Shown here: piece after piece, positions 25,341 to 33,782 of the stretch | How positions within the stretch are numbered: the stretch's first letter is position 1 | Layout: every line of letters begins with the position of its first letter | Source of the DNA: Candidatus Hungatella pullicola | GTDB lineage: Bacteria > Bacillota > Clostridia > Lachnospirales > Lachnospiraceae | Length of the DNA: 64,000 bases | NCBI GenBank assembly: GCA_019114305.1 | Contig: DXFU01000056.1 | Span: forward strand, 1 to 64,000 | Direction: 5' to 3' | Position numbers and translations under genes: made by a program | The notes under the pieces: model-generated | Seen by the model: the letters and a program-made list of their open reading frames with translations, nothing else | Database searches by the model: none | Told to the model about the DNA's origin: nothing

Positions 25341-26257
25341 GGGACAGGGCCTGTCTTGTTCCGATACTGGCTGGGTGACAGACCAAAGGTTTTCTTAAAC
25401 AGCTTTCCAAAATAACTGGGCTGGTGAAAGCCGGTTCCCGCGCCAATATCCTGGATGCTGCGGCTGGTGATGCGCAGCAGCTTAGCGGCAATAGAAAGCC
25501 TGTACTCTGTAAGATACTCTACAGGAGATTTTTTCACAACTGTTTGGAAACAGCGGAAGCATTCACTTCGGCTTATATGAGCGGAAGAAGCAATCTGATC
25601 AATGGTAATATTTTCCGGGTAATGACTGTGTATAAAAGCTGTCATTACCCGGATTCTCTGTTCTTTCAGGGTTTCTTGCCGGGAGAATATATCCAGCTTT
25701 TCTATGTCCTGAAGGCGGAGATACAAGCACTGCCATAAATGGCACAGCTTTTCCAACAGTTTTAATTCCAATGCAGGATCTTCTGATGACAGCCTGGAAA
25801 TCATTTTGATGGAAGACAGAATATCAACGTCTTCCTGTTTTTCTGAGAAAAGAAATAAACCGGGAAAGGCTGTTTTTAACACAGGATCCATATATTTCTG
25901 GAAAATAACCTTAGAAACAGAGAGTTTGAACAGTTCTGCCGGGAAGAGAAGATAGAACGCTCGGGTTCCAGGGGTTCTTTGGATAGCAGAATGGAGATAT
26001 TTTGTATTAATAAAAACACCGTCTCCTGCCTGCAGGATTTCAGTTTTTTCATGTCCCGAGGAAAGGTGGATTCTGCATTCCATTTCTCCTTCTAAAACGT
26101 AGTCAAATTCTACTTCCTCGTGCCAGTGGCAGTTGATCTCTCCATTGATAAAATGATCAAAAATATCAACGCCGGCATGATAGGGGAATTTTTCTTTTTC
26201 ATAGGAGATCTGTTCCAGAAGATTGTGATCTGTAACGACAGACAGTGCTTTTGACAT
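25337..26257 (-). CDS. AraC-family transcriptional regulator (306 aa)
   Basis: The N-terminal half is a cupin-like ligand domain (CHWHEEVEFDYVLEGEMECRIH, typical beta-barrel start). The C-terminal 100 residues form the double helix-turn-helix: ITIDQIASSAHISRSECFRCF and SIQDIGAGTGFHQPSYFGKLFKKTFGLSPSQYR. It is convergent with the dehydrogenase gene (4-base overlap) and divergent from the MFS permease gene, the usual layout for a regulator of the adjacent permease. The effector is unknown. Confidence 0.88.
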   Translation of the reverse strand: MSKALSVVTDHNLLEQISYEKEKFPYHAGVDIFDHFINGEINCHWHEEVEFDYVLEGEMECRIHLSSGHEKTEILQAGDGVFINTKYLHSAIQRTPGTRAFYLLFPAELFKLSVSKVIFQKYMDPVLKTAFPGLFLFSEKQEDVDILSSIKMISRLSSEDPALELKLLEKLCHLWQCLYLRLQDIEKLDIFSRQETLKEQRIRVMTAFIHSHYPENITIDQIASSAHISRSECFRCFQTVVKKSPVEYLTEYRLSIAAKLLRITSRSIQDIGAGTGFHQPSYFGKLFKKTFGLSPSQYRNKTGPVP

Positions 26258-26322
26258 ATGGGGTTCATGCCTCCAAATCTTTAAAATGAGATAATTGTAA
26301 TAGTTTTTGGTAGAATGATTGG

Positions 26323-26351
26323 TTTGTTTTTTGAAAAACTGACGCTATAAT
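26323..26351 (+). promoter_or_regulatory. Probable promoter of the MFS gene
   Basis: A perfect -10 TATAAT (26346-26351) with a T-rich -35 TTTGTT at 17 bases. It lies in the 240-base gap between the divergent AraC regulator and the permease, leaving a leader of about 140 bases. Confidence 0.5.
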
Positions 26352-26497
26352 CATATCATGTGCCTGTGTGAAAATCAATGAACGTTCTCCCTGGAAGCAA
26401 AAGGATCGGTTGCGGCATCTGAATTTTGGCTGTCAGCGTCAGATGCGGATTGGGGGGATATTTGAGGAAAATCTAAAGGCATGAGAAAGGCAGGATT

Positions 26498-27667
26498 ATG
26501 TATTCTTTATTGCTGGTTGTTATTTACCTTGCATTTATTAGCCTGGGACTTCCTGACTCCCTTCTGGGATCTGCGTGGCCGGTAATGCAGGGAGAATTAG
26601 AGGTTCCTATTTCTTTTGCGGGAATTGTAACGATGATTATAGCGGGAGGAACGGTTATTTCCAGTCTGTTTTCTGATGAACTGACCAGAAGATTCGGAGC
26701 TGGACGGGTTACAGCGGTCAGCGTTCTTATGACGGCGGCGGCTCTTATGGGATTTTCCAGGTCCCATTCTTTTGTACTGCTGTGTGCTTGGGCGGTTCCT
26801 TATGGATTGGGTGCCGGTGCTGTAGATGCCGCTTTGAATAACTATGTAGCGCTTCATTATGCATCCAGACATATGAGCTGGCTCCACTGTTTTTGGGGAG
26901 TGGGTGCTACCATCAGCCCTTATATTATGGGATTTTGTTTAAGCAGAGGATATGGATGGGCCAGCGGCTACCGTACGGTAGGGTTTCTTCAGATTGCCCT
27001 TGCCGCCATTCTTTTTATCAGTCTTCCTCTTTGGGGATGGAAAAATTCAGGAAAAAAGGGAGCGGAAGGTGAAGCCAGATCTATGGGAGTCAGACAAACT
27101 TTGAAGATAAAAGGAGTTCCCTTTATTCTTATTACGTTTTTCTCTTACTGTGCGCTGGAGCAGACCGCCATGCTTTGGTCCAGCAGCTATCTGGTTCAGT
27201 TTCGCGGATTTTCGGCAGATAGGGCTGCCCGTTTGGCTTCCCTGTGTTTTTTTGGAATTACCTTTGGACGGTTTTTAAGCGGATTTGTAGCGGATCAGCT
27301 GGGAGACAGGCGGCTGATTCGCATAGGAATTGCAACAGCTGGGGCAGGCTGTCTGTTGGTGGCTCTGCCCGTAACCGGAGCCGGAGCAGCGTTGGCGGGC
27401 CTGCTTCTTATTGGGTTTGGATGCGCGCCAATTTATCCGTCTATTATCCACGCTACGCCGTTTAATTTTGGAAAGGAGAATTCTCAGGCGGTGATAGGAA
27501 TACAGATGGCAAGCGCTTATATGGGAAATATTTTTATGCCCCCTCTGTTTGGGTTGATTGCCTCCCGGATTCATATGGGATTATTTCCTGTTTATCTGTT
27601 TTTCTTTGCCGTTCTGATGTTTCTTATGTCAGAGAAGCTGAATAAAGTGGTAGGAAGAGCTGTTTGA
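26498..27667 (+). CDS. MFS transporter, fucose-permease-like (389 aa)
   Basis: Twelve predicted membrane helices. The loop 2-3 stretch SDELTRRFGAGRVT and its C-half counterpart GRFLSGFVADQLGDRRLIR are the MFS signature loops. GLPDSLLGSAWPVM in helix 1 and GAGAVDAALNNYVALH in helix 4 are like sugar/FucP-type MFS proteins of clostridia. The substrate cannot be read; the neighbours suggest a sugar acid or related carbon source. A strong terminator follows. Confidence 0.85.
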   Translation: MYSLLLVVIYLAFISLGLPDSLLGSAWPVMQGELEVPISFAGIVTMIIAGGTVISSLFSDELTRRFGAGRVTAVSVLMTAAALMGFSRSHSFVLLCAWAVPYGLGAGAVDAALNNYVALHYASRHMSWLHCFWGVGATISPYIMGFCLSRGYGWASGYRTVGFLQIALAAILFISLPLWGWKNSGKKGAEGEARSMGVRQTLKIKGVPFILITFFSYCALEQTAMLWSSSYLVQFRGFSADRAARLASLCFFGITFGRFLSGFVADQLGDRRLIRIGIATAGAGCLLVALPVTGAGAALAGLLLIGFGCAPIYPSIIHATPFNFGKENSQAVIGIQMASAYMGNIFMPPLFGLIASRIHMGLFPVYLFFFAVLMFLMSEKLNKVVGRAV

Positions 27668-27679
27668 CGGGCTCTGAAG

Positions 27680-27724
27680 AAAAGGGTCATTGCGCTGGTT
27701 TGTGTCAGCGTAATGACCCTTTTT
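27680..27724. terminator. Bidirectional terminator between convergent genes
   Basis: An 18-bp stem (AAAAGGGTCATT-G-CGCTG with its complement, one G-T pair) with an 8-base loop ends in TTTTT on the plus strand and has an A-run on the other side. It therefore serves both the MFS gene and the convergent small membrane protein gene. Confidence 0.9.
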
Positions 27725-27750
27725 CGTAGAAACTCGTTTCATAAGTAACA

Positions 27751-28038
27751 TTAAATTAAGTGAAATTTTCCAATAATAGGAAGAGGCTTCTCTTCTCCTC
27801 TCAGCGCAATCATTGCCCCCCAAATACAGAATACCAGAACGGCGCAGTTAAGAATGTCTCCTAAAAACCAGATTACGGGAATAAAGCTGATGAGTCCGGA
27901 AATTACATTTAAAAACAGAAGAATCAGTCCCTGGTTTACGTGAAAACGTACAAAGGGATCTTTTCTTGCAGCAAAAGCCGGTATGAGAATGAGAATACTT
28001 AAGTAAGCCAAGACTCCATAAAGTTTTTGATTTTTCAT
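27751..28038 (-). CDS. DUF4870/Tic20-like small membrane protein (95 aa)
   Basis: Three predicted membrane helices. YGVLAYLSILILIPAFAARKDPFVRFHVNQGLILLFLNVI matches the DUF4870/YtzL-type pattern (short helix, KxPFVRFHxNQG, long helices). The function of the family is unknown. AAGGAG lies about 8 bases before the ATG. Monocistronic. Confidence 0.75.
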   Translation of the reverse strand: MKNQKLYGVLAYLSILILIPAFAARKDPFVRFHVNQGLILLFLNVISGLISFIPVIWFLGDILNCAVLVFCIWGAMIALRGEEKPLPIIGKFHLI

Positions 28039-28264
28039 AAGCGCGTTGATCTCCTTTTTATAAATATGCTTCTATTTTACAAAACTTTAGTAAGAAGAGC
28101 AACCCCGTGACGCAGGGATAAGGCTTTTGGCTGCTGTTATAGCTTCGTCTTTCCGTATTTCCATAAATTTCCATATACTTTTGGGCCGCTACCATTTACT
28201 TTCATAAGTCCCTGTGATATGCTGACAATTAAATGCAATGGCAATCACAGAAAGGAATGGCGGA

Positions 28265-29560
28265 ATGTTTAAAATCAGAAAGAAAAAAAGAGGCCGTTCA
28301 TATTATTTGTTTCCTATGGCCTGGGTGGCCGTTTTGACTGGGGTCATTTTTATAGGAGTTTACAATAGTCCTTTAGGAAATGAGCCGGATCAGCAGATTA
28401 AGGCTGATGAACCTTCTCAGGCAGAACAGAAGGACAAAAAAGAAACAGGGTACGAGGATGAAGGGAAAAAGCGAATAACAGAAAACGGCACAGAGTACAA
28501 ACTGGAGGAAAAAATAGACAATTGGCTGGAAACTATGACGTTAGAAGAAAAGACAGCTCAGTTGTTTGTGGTAACACCAGAGACCATTGGCGGTGAGGAA
28601 GCTGTGGATCAGGCAGGGGAAACGCTTTTGCAGGGATTAAGGGAGTATCCTGTGGGAGGCTTGGTGTATTTTTCCCAAAACCTTATTTCTCCGGAGCAGA
28701 CAAGAGGGATGCTTAATAAAACCAGGGCTTATGGAAAACGGGCGGCAGGACTCCCCCTTTTTTTATGTGTGGATGAGGAGGGCGGCACTGTAGCCAGAAT
28801 TGGGAATAACCCTGAGTTTTCTGTGGATAAAGTGGAAGATATGGAACAGATTGGTGGAAAACAGGACAGGAAAGCTGCTTATGAGGCGGGAAAAACCATT
28901 GGAAATTATCTTTCAGATCTGGGGTTTAATCTGGATTTTGCACCGGTTGCCGATGTTTTTACAAACCCGGATAATCAGGTGGTGAAAAAGCGATCCTTTG
29001 GTTCCGATCCTCAGCTGGTATCTGATATGGCGTATCAGGTTGAGAAGGGGCTTTCAGATTGCGGCATATTAGGAGTATACAAACATTTTCCAGGCCATGG
29101 GGCAACCTCAGGAGATACCCATGAGGGATATGCCTATACAGAGAAAGAATTGGAGGAAATGCTCCACACTGACCTGCTGCCCTTTTTCCAGGCATCGGAA
29201 CAGAAGGTTCCATTGATTATGGCTGGCCATATAGGAGCTCCGAAAGTGACGGGAAATGATATGCCTTCCTCTCTGTCTTATACCATGATAACGGAAGTAT
29301 TAAGAGAGAAGCTTGGGTATGACGGAATTGTAATAACAGATGCCCTGAACATGGGAGCAATACAGGAACAGTATGATTCTGCCCAGGCTTGTGTGATGGC
29401 AGTAAAAGCCGGGGCGGATATGCTTTTGATGCCGGCAGATTTTGAAGCCGGTTATAAAGGAATTTTGGAAGCAGTTGAAACAGGAACAATTACAGAAGAC
29501 AGGCTGGATGAATCCGTGAGAAGAATATTAAGGATAAAATTAAATCTCACCGAAGACTGA
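28265..29560 (+). CDS. Membrane-anchored GH3 beta-N-acetylhexosaminidase, NagZ-like (431 aa)
   Basis: A short basic N-terminus (KIRKKKRGR) and one membrane anchor at about residues 14-32 are followed by an acidic linker (to about 85), then a GH3 barrel. KHFPGHG (residues 273-279) with DTH at 284-286 is the NagZ acid/base loop, and the nucleophile is Asp359 in VITDALNMGAI. It should act outside the membrane on peptidoglycan or glycan GlcNAc. It is single-domain, unlike Bacillus NagZ with its extra C-terminal domain. The ATG at 28265 has AAAGGA at 8 bases; the upstream in-frame ATG at 28238 has none. Confidence 0.87.
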   Translation: MFKIRKKKRGRSYYLFPMAWVAVLTGVIFIGVYNSPLGNEPDQQIKADEPSQAEQKDKKETGYEDEGKKRITENGTEYKLEEKIDNWLETMTLEEKTAQLFVVTPETIGGEEAVDQAGETLLQGLREYPVGGLVYFSQNLISPEQTRGMLNKTRAYGKRAAGLPLFLCVDEEGGTVARIGNNPEFSVDKVEDMEQIGGKQDRKAAYEAGKTIGNYLSDLGFNLDFAPVADVFTNPDNQVVKKRSFGSDPQLVSDMAYQVEKGLSDCGILGVYKHFPGHGATSGDTHEGYAYTEKELEEMLHTDLLPFFQASEQKVPLIMAGHIGAPKVTGNDMPSSLSYTMITEVLREKLGYDGIVITDALNMGAIQEQYDSAQACVMAVKAGADMLLMPADFEAGYKGILEAVETGTITEDRLDESVRRILRIKLNLTED

Positions 29561-29610
29561 TAAAAAGACCATCTTGCGGAAAATTTTCCGCAAGATGGTC
29601 TTTTTATCAG
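29557..29610. terminator. 54-bp perfect palindrome acting as bidirectional terminator
   Basis: The two 27-base halves are exact reverse complements with no spacer (axis between 29583 and 29584). The core GACCATCTTGCGG is flanked by A-runs and T-runs, so it has a U-tract in both directions. It overlaps the GH3 stop codon and serves the convergent TSCPD gene as well. Confidence 0.9.
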
Positions 29611-29631
29611 TAAACCAGACAGATCCTCTTT

Positions 29632-29883
29632 TTATATGGAAGCCTGGTCCTTGTACTGTTTTAAAGCCTGAGCAAGCTGATCCGGACAGGAGGTAGGGCG
29701 GGGGCCGCAGTGGATTCCTTCCAGACGGCGGATAGCTTCGTCTACGTCCATACCTTCTACCAGTCTGGCCACACCCTGTGTGTTGCCGGAACAGCCTCCA
29801 ACAAATTCAGCGTGGATAATTTTACCATTCTCTATGTCTAAATGGATTTCTCTTGAACAGACACCGTGTGTTTTGTAATTCAT
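29632..29883 (-). CDS. TSCPD-domain protein, TIGR03905-type (83 aa)
   Basis: A small protein with four conserved cysteines: VCSREI, GGCSGN, IHCGPRPTSCPDQLA. The TSCPD motif also occurs at the C-terminus of vitamin-B12-dependent ribonucleotide reductases, where it is thought to bind metal; the free-standing form is unassigned. The length is normal for the family. The ATG is preceded by GGAGG. Confidence 0.85.
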   Translation of the reverse strand: MNYKTHGVCSREIHLDIENGKIIHAEFVGGCSGNTQGVARLVEGMDVDEAIRRLEGIHCGPRPTSCPDQLAQALKQYKDQASI

Positions 29884-30042
29884 AAATCATTCCTCCATCT
29901 TAAAATTGACCCATTTGATACAAACATCAAAGTTCAGTACCGAATAATAAATTATAACGGCAGATAGGAAAAAAAGTCAATAGAAGAAAAAGGCATCATT
30001 TAGAAAAATTTAATAGAAAAAAGCCAGCAGTCAGAAAACAGC

Positions 30043-30071
30043 TGTGCAAAACAGAAAAAACCAGCTATAAT
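30043..30071 (+). promoter_or_regulatory. Possible promoter of mtnN
   Basis: A -10 TATAAT (30066-30071), with TGTGCA at a 17-base spacing as a poor -35, about 40 bases before the mtnN ATG. Confidence 0.4.
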
Positions 30072-30111
30072 ATACGGCAGAGAAAAAATAATACATGACA
30101 GGAGGAAAATA

Positions 30112-30810
30112 ATGTTAGGAATTATAGGAGCCATGGAGATTGAAGTGGCAGAGTTAAAAAAACAGATGAAAAATAGTAACGTGACAGCTGTTGCCGGAAT
30201 GGATTTTTTCCAGGGAACTCTCAATGGGAAAGAAGTGGTTGTTGTACGCTCCGGTATCGGAAAGGTTAACGCTGCTGTCTGCACTCAGGTTCTGGCAGAC
30301 CGTTTCCAGGTGTCAGCAATTATTAATACAGGAATTGCCGGTTCTCTGAAAAAGGAAATCAACATCGGCGATATCGTCCTTTCTACAGATACGGTTCAGC
30401 ACGATATGGATGCCACCGGATTTGGATATCCTGTAGGACAGATTCCTCAGATGAAGGAATTTTCCTTTCAGGCGGATGAAAAGCTTCGAGCTTTGGCGGC
30501 AGAATGCTGCCTTAAGGTTAATCCGGATATTCAGGTTTTCCAGGGCAGGGTGGTTTCCGGAGATCAGTTTGTTTCTGACAAAGTTAAGAAAAACTGGCTG
30601 ACAGAGACATTTCATGGCTTTTGTACAGAAATGGAAGGCGCGGCCATTGCTCAGGCCTCTTATCTGAACCATATTCCATTTCTTATTATCAGAGCGATTT
30701 CAGATAAGGCAGATGACAGCGCCACTATGGACTACAGTGAGTTTGAAGAAAAGGCAGCAAAGCACTCTGTAAATCTGATTTTGGCTATTGTACAGGAGTA
30801 TTCATGTTAA
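30112..30810 (+). CDS. mtnN: 5'-methylthioadenosine/S-adenosylhomocysteine nucleosidase (232 aa)
   Basis: This is a phosphorylase-fold hydrolase that splits MTA and SAH into adenine and the thioribose. GIIGAMEIEVAEL (catalytic Glu), VVRSGIGKVNAAVCTQ, GRVVSGDQFV, EMEGAAIAQ (ribose-binding Glu) and RAISDKAD (catalytic Asp) are all present. Full length. AGGAGG-like site before the ATG. Followed 128 bases later by a membrane protein gene. Confidence 0.95.
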   Translation: MLGIIGAMEIEVAELKKQMKNSNVTAVAGMDFFQGTLNGKEVVVVRSGIGKVNAAVCTQVLADRFQVSAIINTGIAGSLKKEINIGDIVLSTDTVQHDMDATGFGYPVGQIPQMKEFSFQADEKLRALAAECCLKVNPDIQVFQGRVVSGDQFVSDKVKKNWLTETFHGFCTEMEGAAIAQASYLNHIPFLIIRAISDKADDSATMDYSEFEEKAAKHSVNLILAIVQEYSC

Positions 30811-30938
30811 CTTGAGAATCGAATCCTGACGGGATTTGACGAACGATTCTAGGCTCTCTTATCTTCCCAAAGAAAGTTCCGGCGTCTATAATAGAACCAT
30901 CAACCGGAATGGACCGGGAAGAAAGGGGAGCTATTATT

Positions 30939-31907
30939 ATGCTGGATTTTTTACAGACAGGAAAAGCGCTTTATGTGTTGGCTGCTATGTGCGTTCTTGG
31001 CGTACTGAGCCGGTGGCTGACTCGTAACCTCTACAAAAGATTAATCAAGGAATCAGAGAACATGGCCTTGACCAAAAATAAAAATCTTCGGCTGCTGAAG
31101 CAAAAAACAGAAAGCACTTATCAGGTGAATCAGGGAATTCCCAGAGTAAAGCCTTATTTGGAGAAACAGATGTATGAGTTTAAGTGGGCGGGAATTTCCT
31201 TCCAGGGATGGAATATATTTGCCAATCAGATGACCTTGTGGTGTTTCCTTGCGGGAGGAGTGGCCTCCTTTGCATCCTATTGGTACAGAACAGATCCATA
31301 TTATATTGTTCTTTATGGATCTATGGGAATTCTGACCGGCCTGTTTACCATATTGGTAGATCAGGGAGCCGGAATCTCCGAAAAGAGGCAGCAGCTGTTT
31401 GCCTCACTGGATAACTATTTGGAAAATACTCTGATTTATCATATGAATCAGGACAGGGAGGAAAGAGAGGCGATACCGGGGCCTGTACAGAGTGAAACCC
31501 GTGAAAATATAAGATCTTTGAGACAGCAGTTATCTGCTGAAAGAACTGGTTCAGACCGGAATGGAAGGGAACAAAGTCCGGCAGAGGCAGGAATGCAGAA
31601 AACCAGAGCGGAACGTATGAAAAGCCAGCTGAAGGCGGAGCTGAAAGGAAGAGCAGAGCAGCCGGAAGCCGTGGATGCCCAGCGGTCAGGCAAGGGTTCG
31701 GCAGAGGTAATATCCATTCCTAATGCCAGCAGTAAGGAAGTTCAGCAGCCCAGAAGCGATGTGGATTATTTGAAGCGCAGTCTGGAACAGATTGCGGCCA
31801 GCAGAGAGAGGGATCGAAGAGGAAAAAAGGAGGAGGATTGGCTGAAAGATTTAAACCCTGATGAGCTGAAGCTTATAGGGGAAATTCTGCAGGAATATCT
31901 GACATGA
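30939..31907 (+). CDS. Membrane protein of unknown function with charged C-terminal half (322 aa)
   Basis: One N-terminal helix (about residues 5-22), then a soluble stretch, then a pair of helices at about 95-112 and 120-140. Residues 165-290 are low-complexity, rich in Arg/Glu/Gln/Ser, and probably disordered. The protein ends with a compact helical segment (DWLKDLNPDELKLIGEILQEYL). GGGGAG lies 8 bases before the ATG at 30939, favouring it over the in-frame ATG at 30909. I recognise no family; it looks like a lineage-specific envelope protein. Confidence 0.6.
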   Translation: MLDFLQTGKALYVLAAMCVLGVLSRWLTRNLYKRLIKESENMALTKNKNLRLLKQKTESTYQVNQGIPRVKPYLEKQMYEFKWAGISFQGWNIFANQMTLWCFLAGGVASFASYWYRTDPYYIVLYGSMGILTGLFTILVDQGAGISEKRQQLFASLDNYLENTLIYHMNQDREEREAIPGPVQSETRENIRSLRQQLSAERTGSDRNGREQSPAEAGMQKTRAERMKSQLKAELKGRAEQPEAVDAQRSGKGSAEVISIPNASSKEVQQPRSDVDYLKRSLEQIAASRERDRRGKKEEDWLKDLNPDELKLIGEILQEYLT

Positions 31908-31954
31908 ACATTTTATCGGCAGCAGAAAATTGTATCGCAATTGGGAGGGATTTA

Positions 31955-31963
31955 TGGTATAAT
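31955..31963 (+). promoter_or_regulatory. Extended -10 promoter of pgi
   Basis: TG-G-TATAAT at 31955-31963, with only a poor -35 (TCGCAA) at 17 bases. The start site would lie about 50 bases before the pgi ATG. Confidence 0.55.
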
Positions 31964-32019
31964 TTTTCTAAACAGGAACAGGAAATCCTGAAACAAAAGG
32001 AAAAAGGAGATTGAGGGCA

Positions 32020-33366
32020 ATGGGAAATGTAGTATTTGATTATTCCAAGGCAGCAGATTTTATCTCAGCAGAAGAAATGGAGAATTTTAAGTCCACCGTT
32101 ATGGGGGCGAAAGAAGTGCTTATGAGCAGATCTGGTGCCGGAAATGATTTCTTAGGCTGGATTGATCTTCCCGTGGATTATGACAAGGAAGAATTTGCGA
32201 GAATTAAAAAGGCAGCAGAGAAGATTCAGAATGATTCTGATGTGCTGCTGGTTATTGGTATCGGCGGCTCTTATCTGGGTGCCAGAGCTGCCATTGAATT
32301 TTTATCTCACAGTTTCTATAATGTATTGCCGAAGGGAAAAAGGAAAACTCCGGAGATCTATTTTGTGGGAAACAGCATCAGCAGCAAGTATATCAGCGAT
32401 TTAAAGGATGTGCTGGAAGGAAAGGATTTCTCCGTTAATATCATATCCAAGTCCGGTACCACTACGGAGCCGGCGATTGCATTCCGTGTATTTAAGGAGA
32501 TGCTGATTGAAAAGTATGGCCGGGAAGAGGCCAATAAGAGAATTTACGCCACAACAGACAAGGCAAGAGGAGCCTTAAAGAACCTGGCTAACGAAGAAGG
32601 CTATGAGTCTTTTATTGTTCCGGATGATGTGGGAGGCCGTTTCTCTGTTCTTACAGCTGTAGGTCTGCTTCCAATTGCTGTTTCCGGAGCAGATATTGAT
32701 AAGCTGATGGAAGGCGCTGCAGCAGCCAGAAAGGAAGCTATTGAAGCTCCGTTTGAAGAGAATTCCTCTCTGTTATACGCGGCTGTCCGCAACATCCTTT
32801 TAAGAAAAGGAAAATCTGTGGAGATTGTAGCTAATTATGAACCAAGTCTTCACTATGTATCTGAGTGGTGGAAGCAGCTGTTTGGAGAGAGCGAAGGAAA
32901 GGACCAGAGAGGTATCTTCCCGGCAGCCGTAGATCTTACTACAGATCTTCACTCCATGGGTCAGTTCATCCAGGATGGTTCCCGCATTATGTTTGAGACA
33001 GTTCTCAATGTAGAGGAATCCCCAGCTGAGATTCTTCTTAACAAAGAAGATGTGGATACAGACGGAATGAATTACCTGGCAGGAAGAAGTGTTGATTTTG
33101 TAAATAAGAGCGCTATGAACGGAACCATTCTGGCTCATACAGACGGCAGCGTTCCAAACCTTATGGTGAAGATTCCTGCTCAGGATGAATACAGTCTTGG
33201 TCAGCTGTTCTACTTCTTTGAGTATGCCTGCGGTATCAGCGGTTACATATTAGGAGTGAATCCATTTAATCAGCCAGGCGTTGAGAGCTACAAGAAGAAT
33301 ATGTTCGCTCTTTTAGGAAAGCCAGGCTATGAGAAAGAAAGAGAAGAGCTTTTAAAGAGATTATAA
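32020..33366 (+). CDS. pgi: Glucose-6-phosphate isomerase (448 aa)
   Basis: Interconverts glucose 6-phosphate and fructose 6-phosphate. [18 protein letters not shown], the phosphate-binding [35 protein letters not shown] (Arg) and [14 protein letters not shown] (Glu) are signatures. The length matches the short Firmicute form (about 450 aa). AAGGAG at 32004-32009 is 10 bases before the ATG at 32020; the in-frame TTG at 32011 is too close. Monocistronic. Confidence 0.96.
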   Translation: MGNVVFDYSKAADFISAEEMENFKSTVMGAKEVLMSRSGAGNDFLGWIDLPVDYDKEEFARIKKAAEKIQNDSDVLLVIGIGGSYLGARAAIEFLSHSFYNVLPKGKRKTPEIYFVGNSISSKYISDLKDVLEGKDFSVNIISKSGTTTEPAIAFRVFKEMLIEKYGREEANKRIYATTDKARGALKNLANEEGYESFIVPDDVGGRFSVLTAVGLLPIAVSGADIDKLMEGAAAARKEAIEAPFEENSSLLYAAVRNILLRKGKSVEIVANYEPSLHYVSEWWKQLFGESEGKDQRGIFPAAVDLTTDLHSMGQFIQDGSRIMFETVLNVEESPAEILLNKEDVDTDGMNYLAGRSVDFVNKSAMNGTILAHTDGSVPNLMVKIPAQDEYSLGQLFYFFEYACGISGYILGVNPFNQPGVESYKKNMFALLGKPGYEKEREELLKRL

Positions 33367-33395
33367 TTATATATAAAATCTCAGGACTGGATTGT

Positions 33396-33662
33396 TTATT
33401 CTTCAATCACTTGAATTTCCAGATAGTCAAAATCCAGAGATTCAATAAAATTATCTTGATTGAAACGGGTTTTGTCACGGCGCTTAAAGTCTTCTATATT
33501 GGAATCCAGCCAGATGGGCTGTTCTAAGTCAAATTGAAGGCAGATTTCTTCCAAAGACTGAAAAACCATAGAGGTTCTGGACATGGAATAATCAGAGATG
33601 CAGATAATCGTGTCTTTCACTGTTTTTGTGTTTTTAATGATTTTTCCCCACATTCGGAACAT
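33396..33662 (-). CDS. Small conserved-type protein of unknown function (88 aa)
   Basis: A soluble protein with MFRMWGKIIKNTKTVKDTIIC at the N-terminus and an acidic C-terminus (IESLDFDYLEIQVIEE). GGAAAGGAG is spaced about 8 bases from the ATG at 33662, so the longer in-frame start at 33704 is rejected. Its 3' end faces the pgi stop. The pattern looks like a small protein conserved in Lachnospiraceae, but no function is known to me. Confidence 0.6.
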   Translation of the reverse strand: MFRMWGKIIKNTKTVKDTIICISDYSMSRTSMVFQSLEEICLQFDLEQPIWLDSNIEDFKRRDKTRFNQDNFIESLDFDYLEIQVIEE

Positions 33663-33707
33663 GGTAAAAACTCCTTTCCAGAAAATATAAAGGTATTGTA
33701 CCACGGC

Positions 33708-33765
33708 AAAGAGGCAAAGTCACTGGCTTTTTCATTGGAAAAAGATCAGGGACTTTGCCTCTTTT
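33708..33765. terminator. Hairpin terminator downstream of the rhamnosidase gene
   Basis: The 14-bp stem AAAGAGGCAAAGTC/GACTTTGCCTCTTT encloses a loop that itself contains CTTTTTC/AAAAAG. It lies 18 bases beyond the GH78 stop (minus strand). The plus-strand side has the better T-run. Confidence 0.6.
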
Positions 33766-33782
33766 TCTGCTTTGTTCTTCTG

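Noticed and set aside
25424..25738. Plus-strand ORF inside the AraC regulator gene
   Set aside because: Covers the conserved helix-turn-helix coding region of the minus-strand gene and has no ribosome site.
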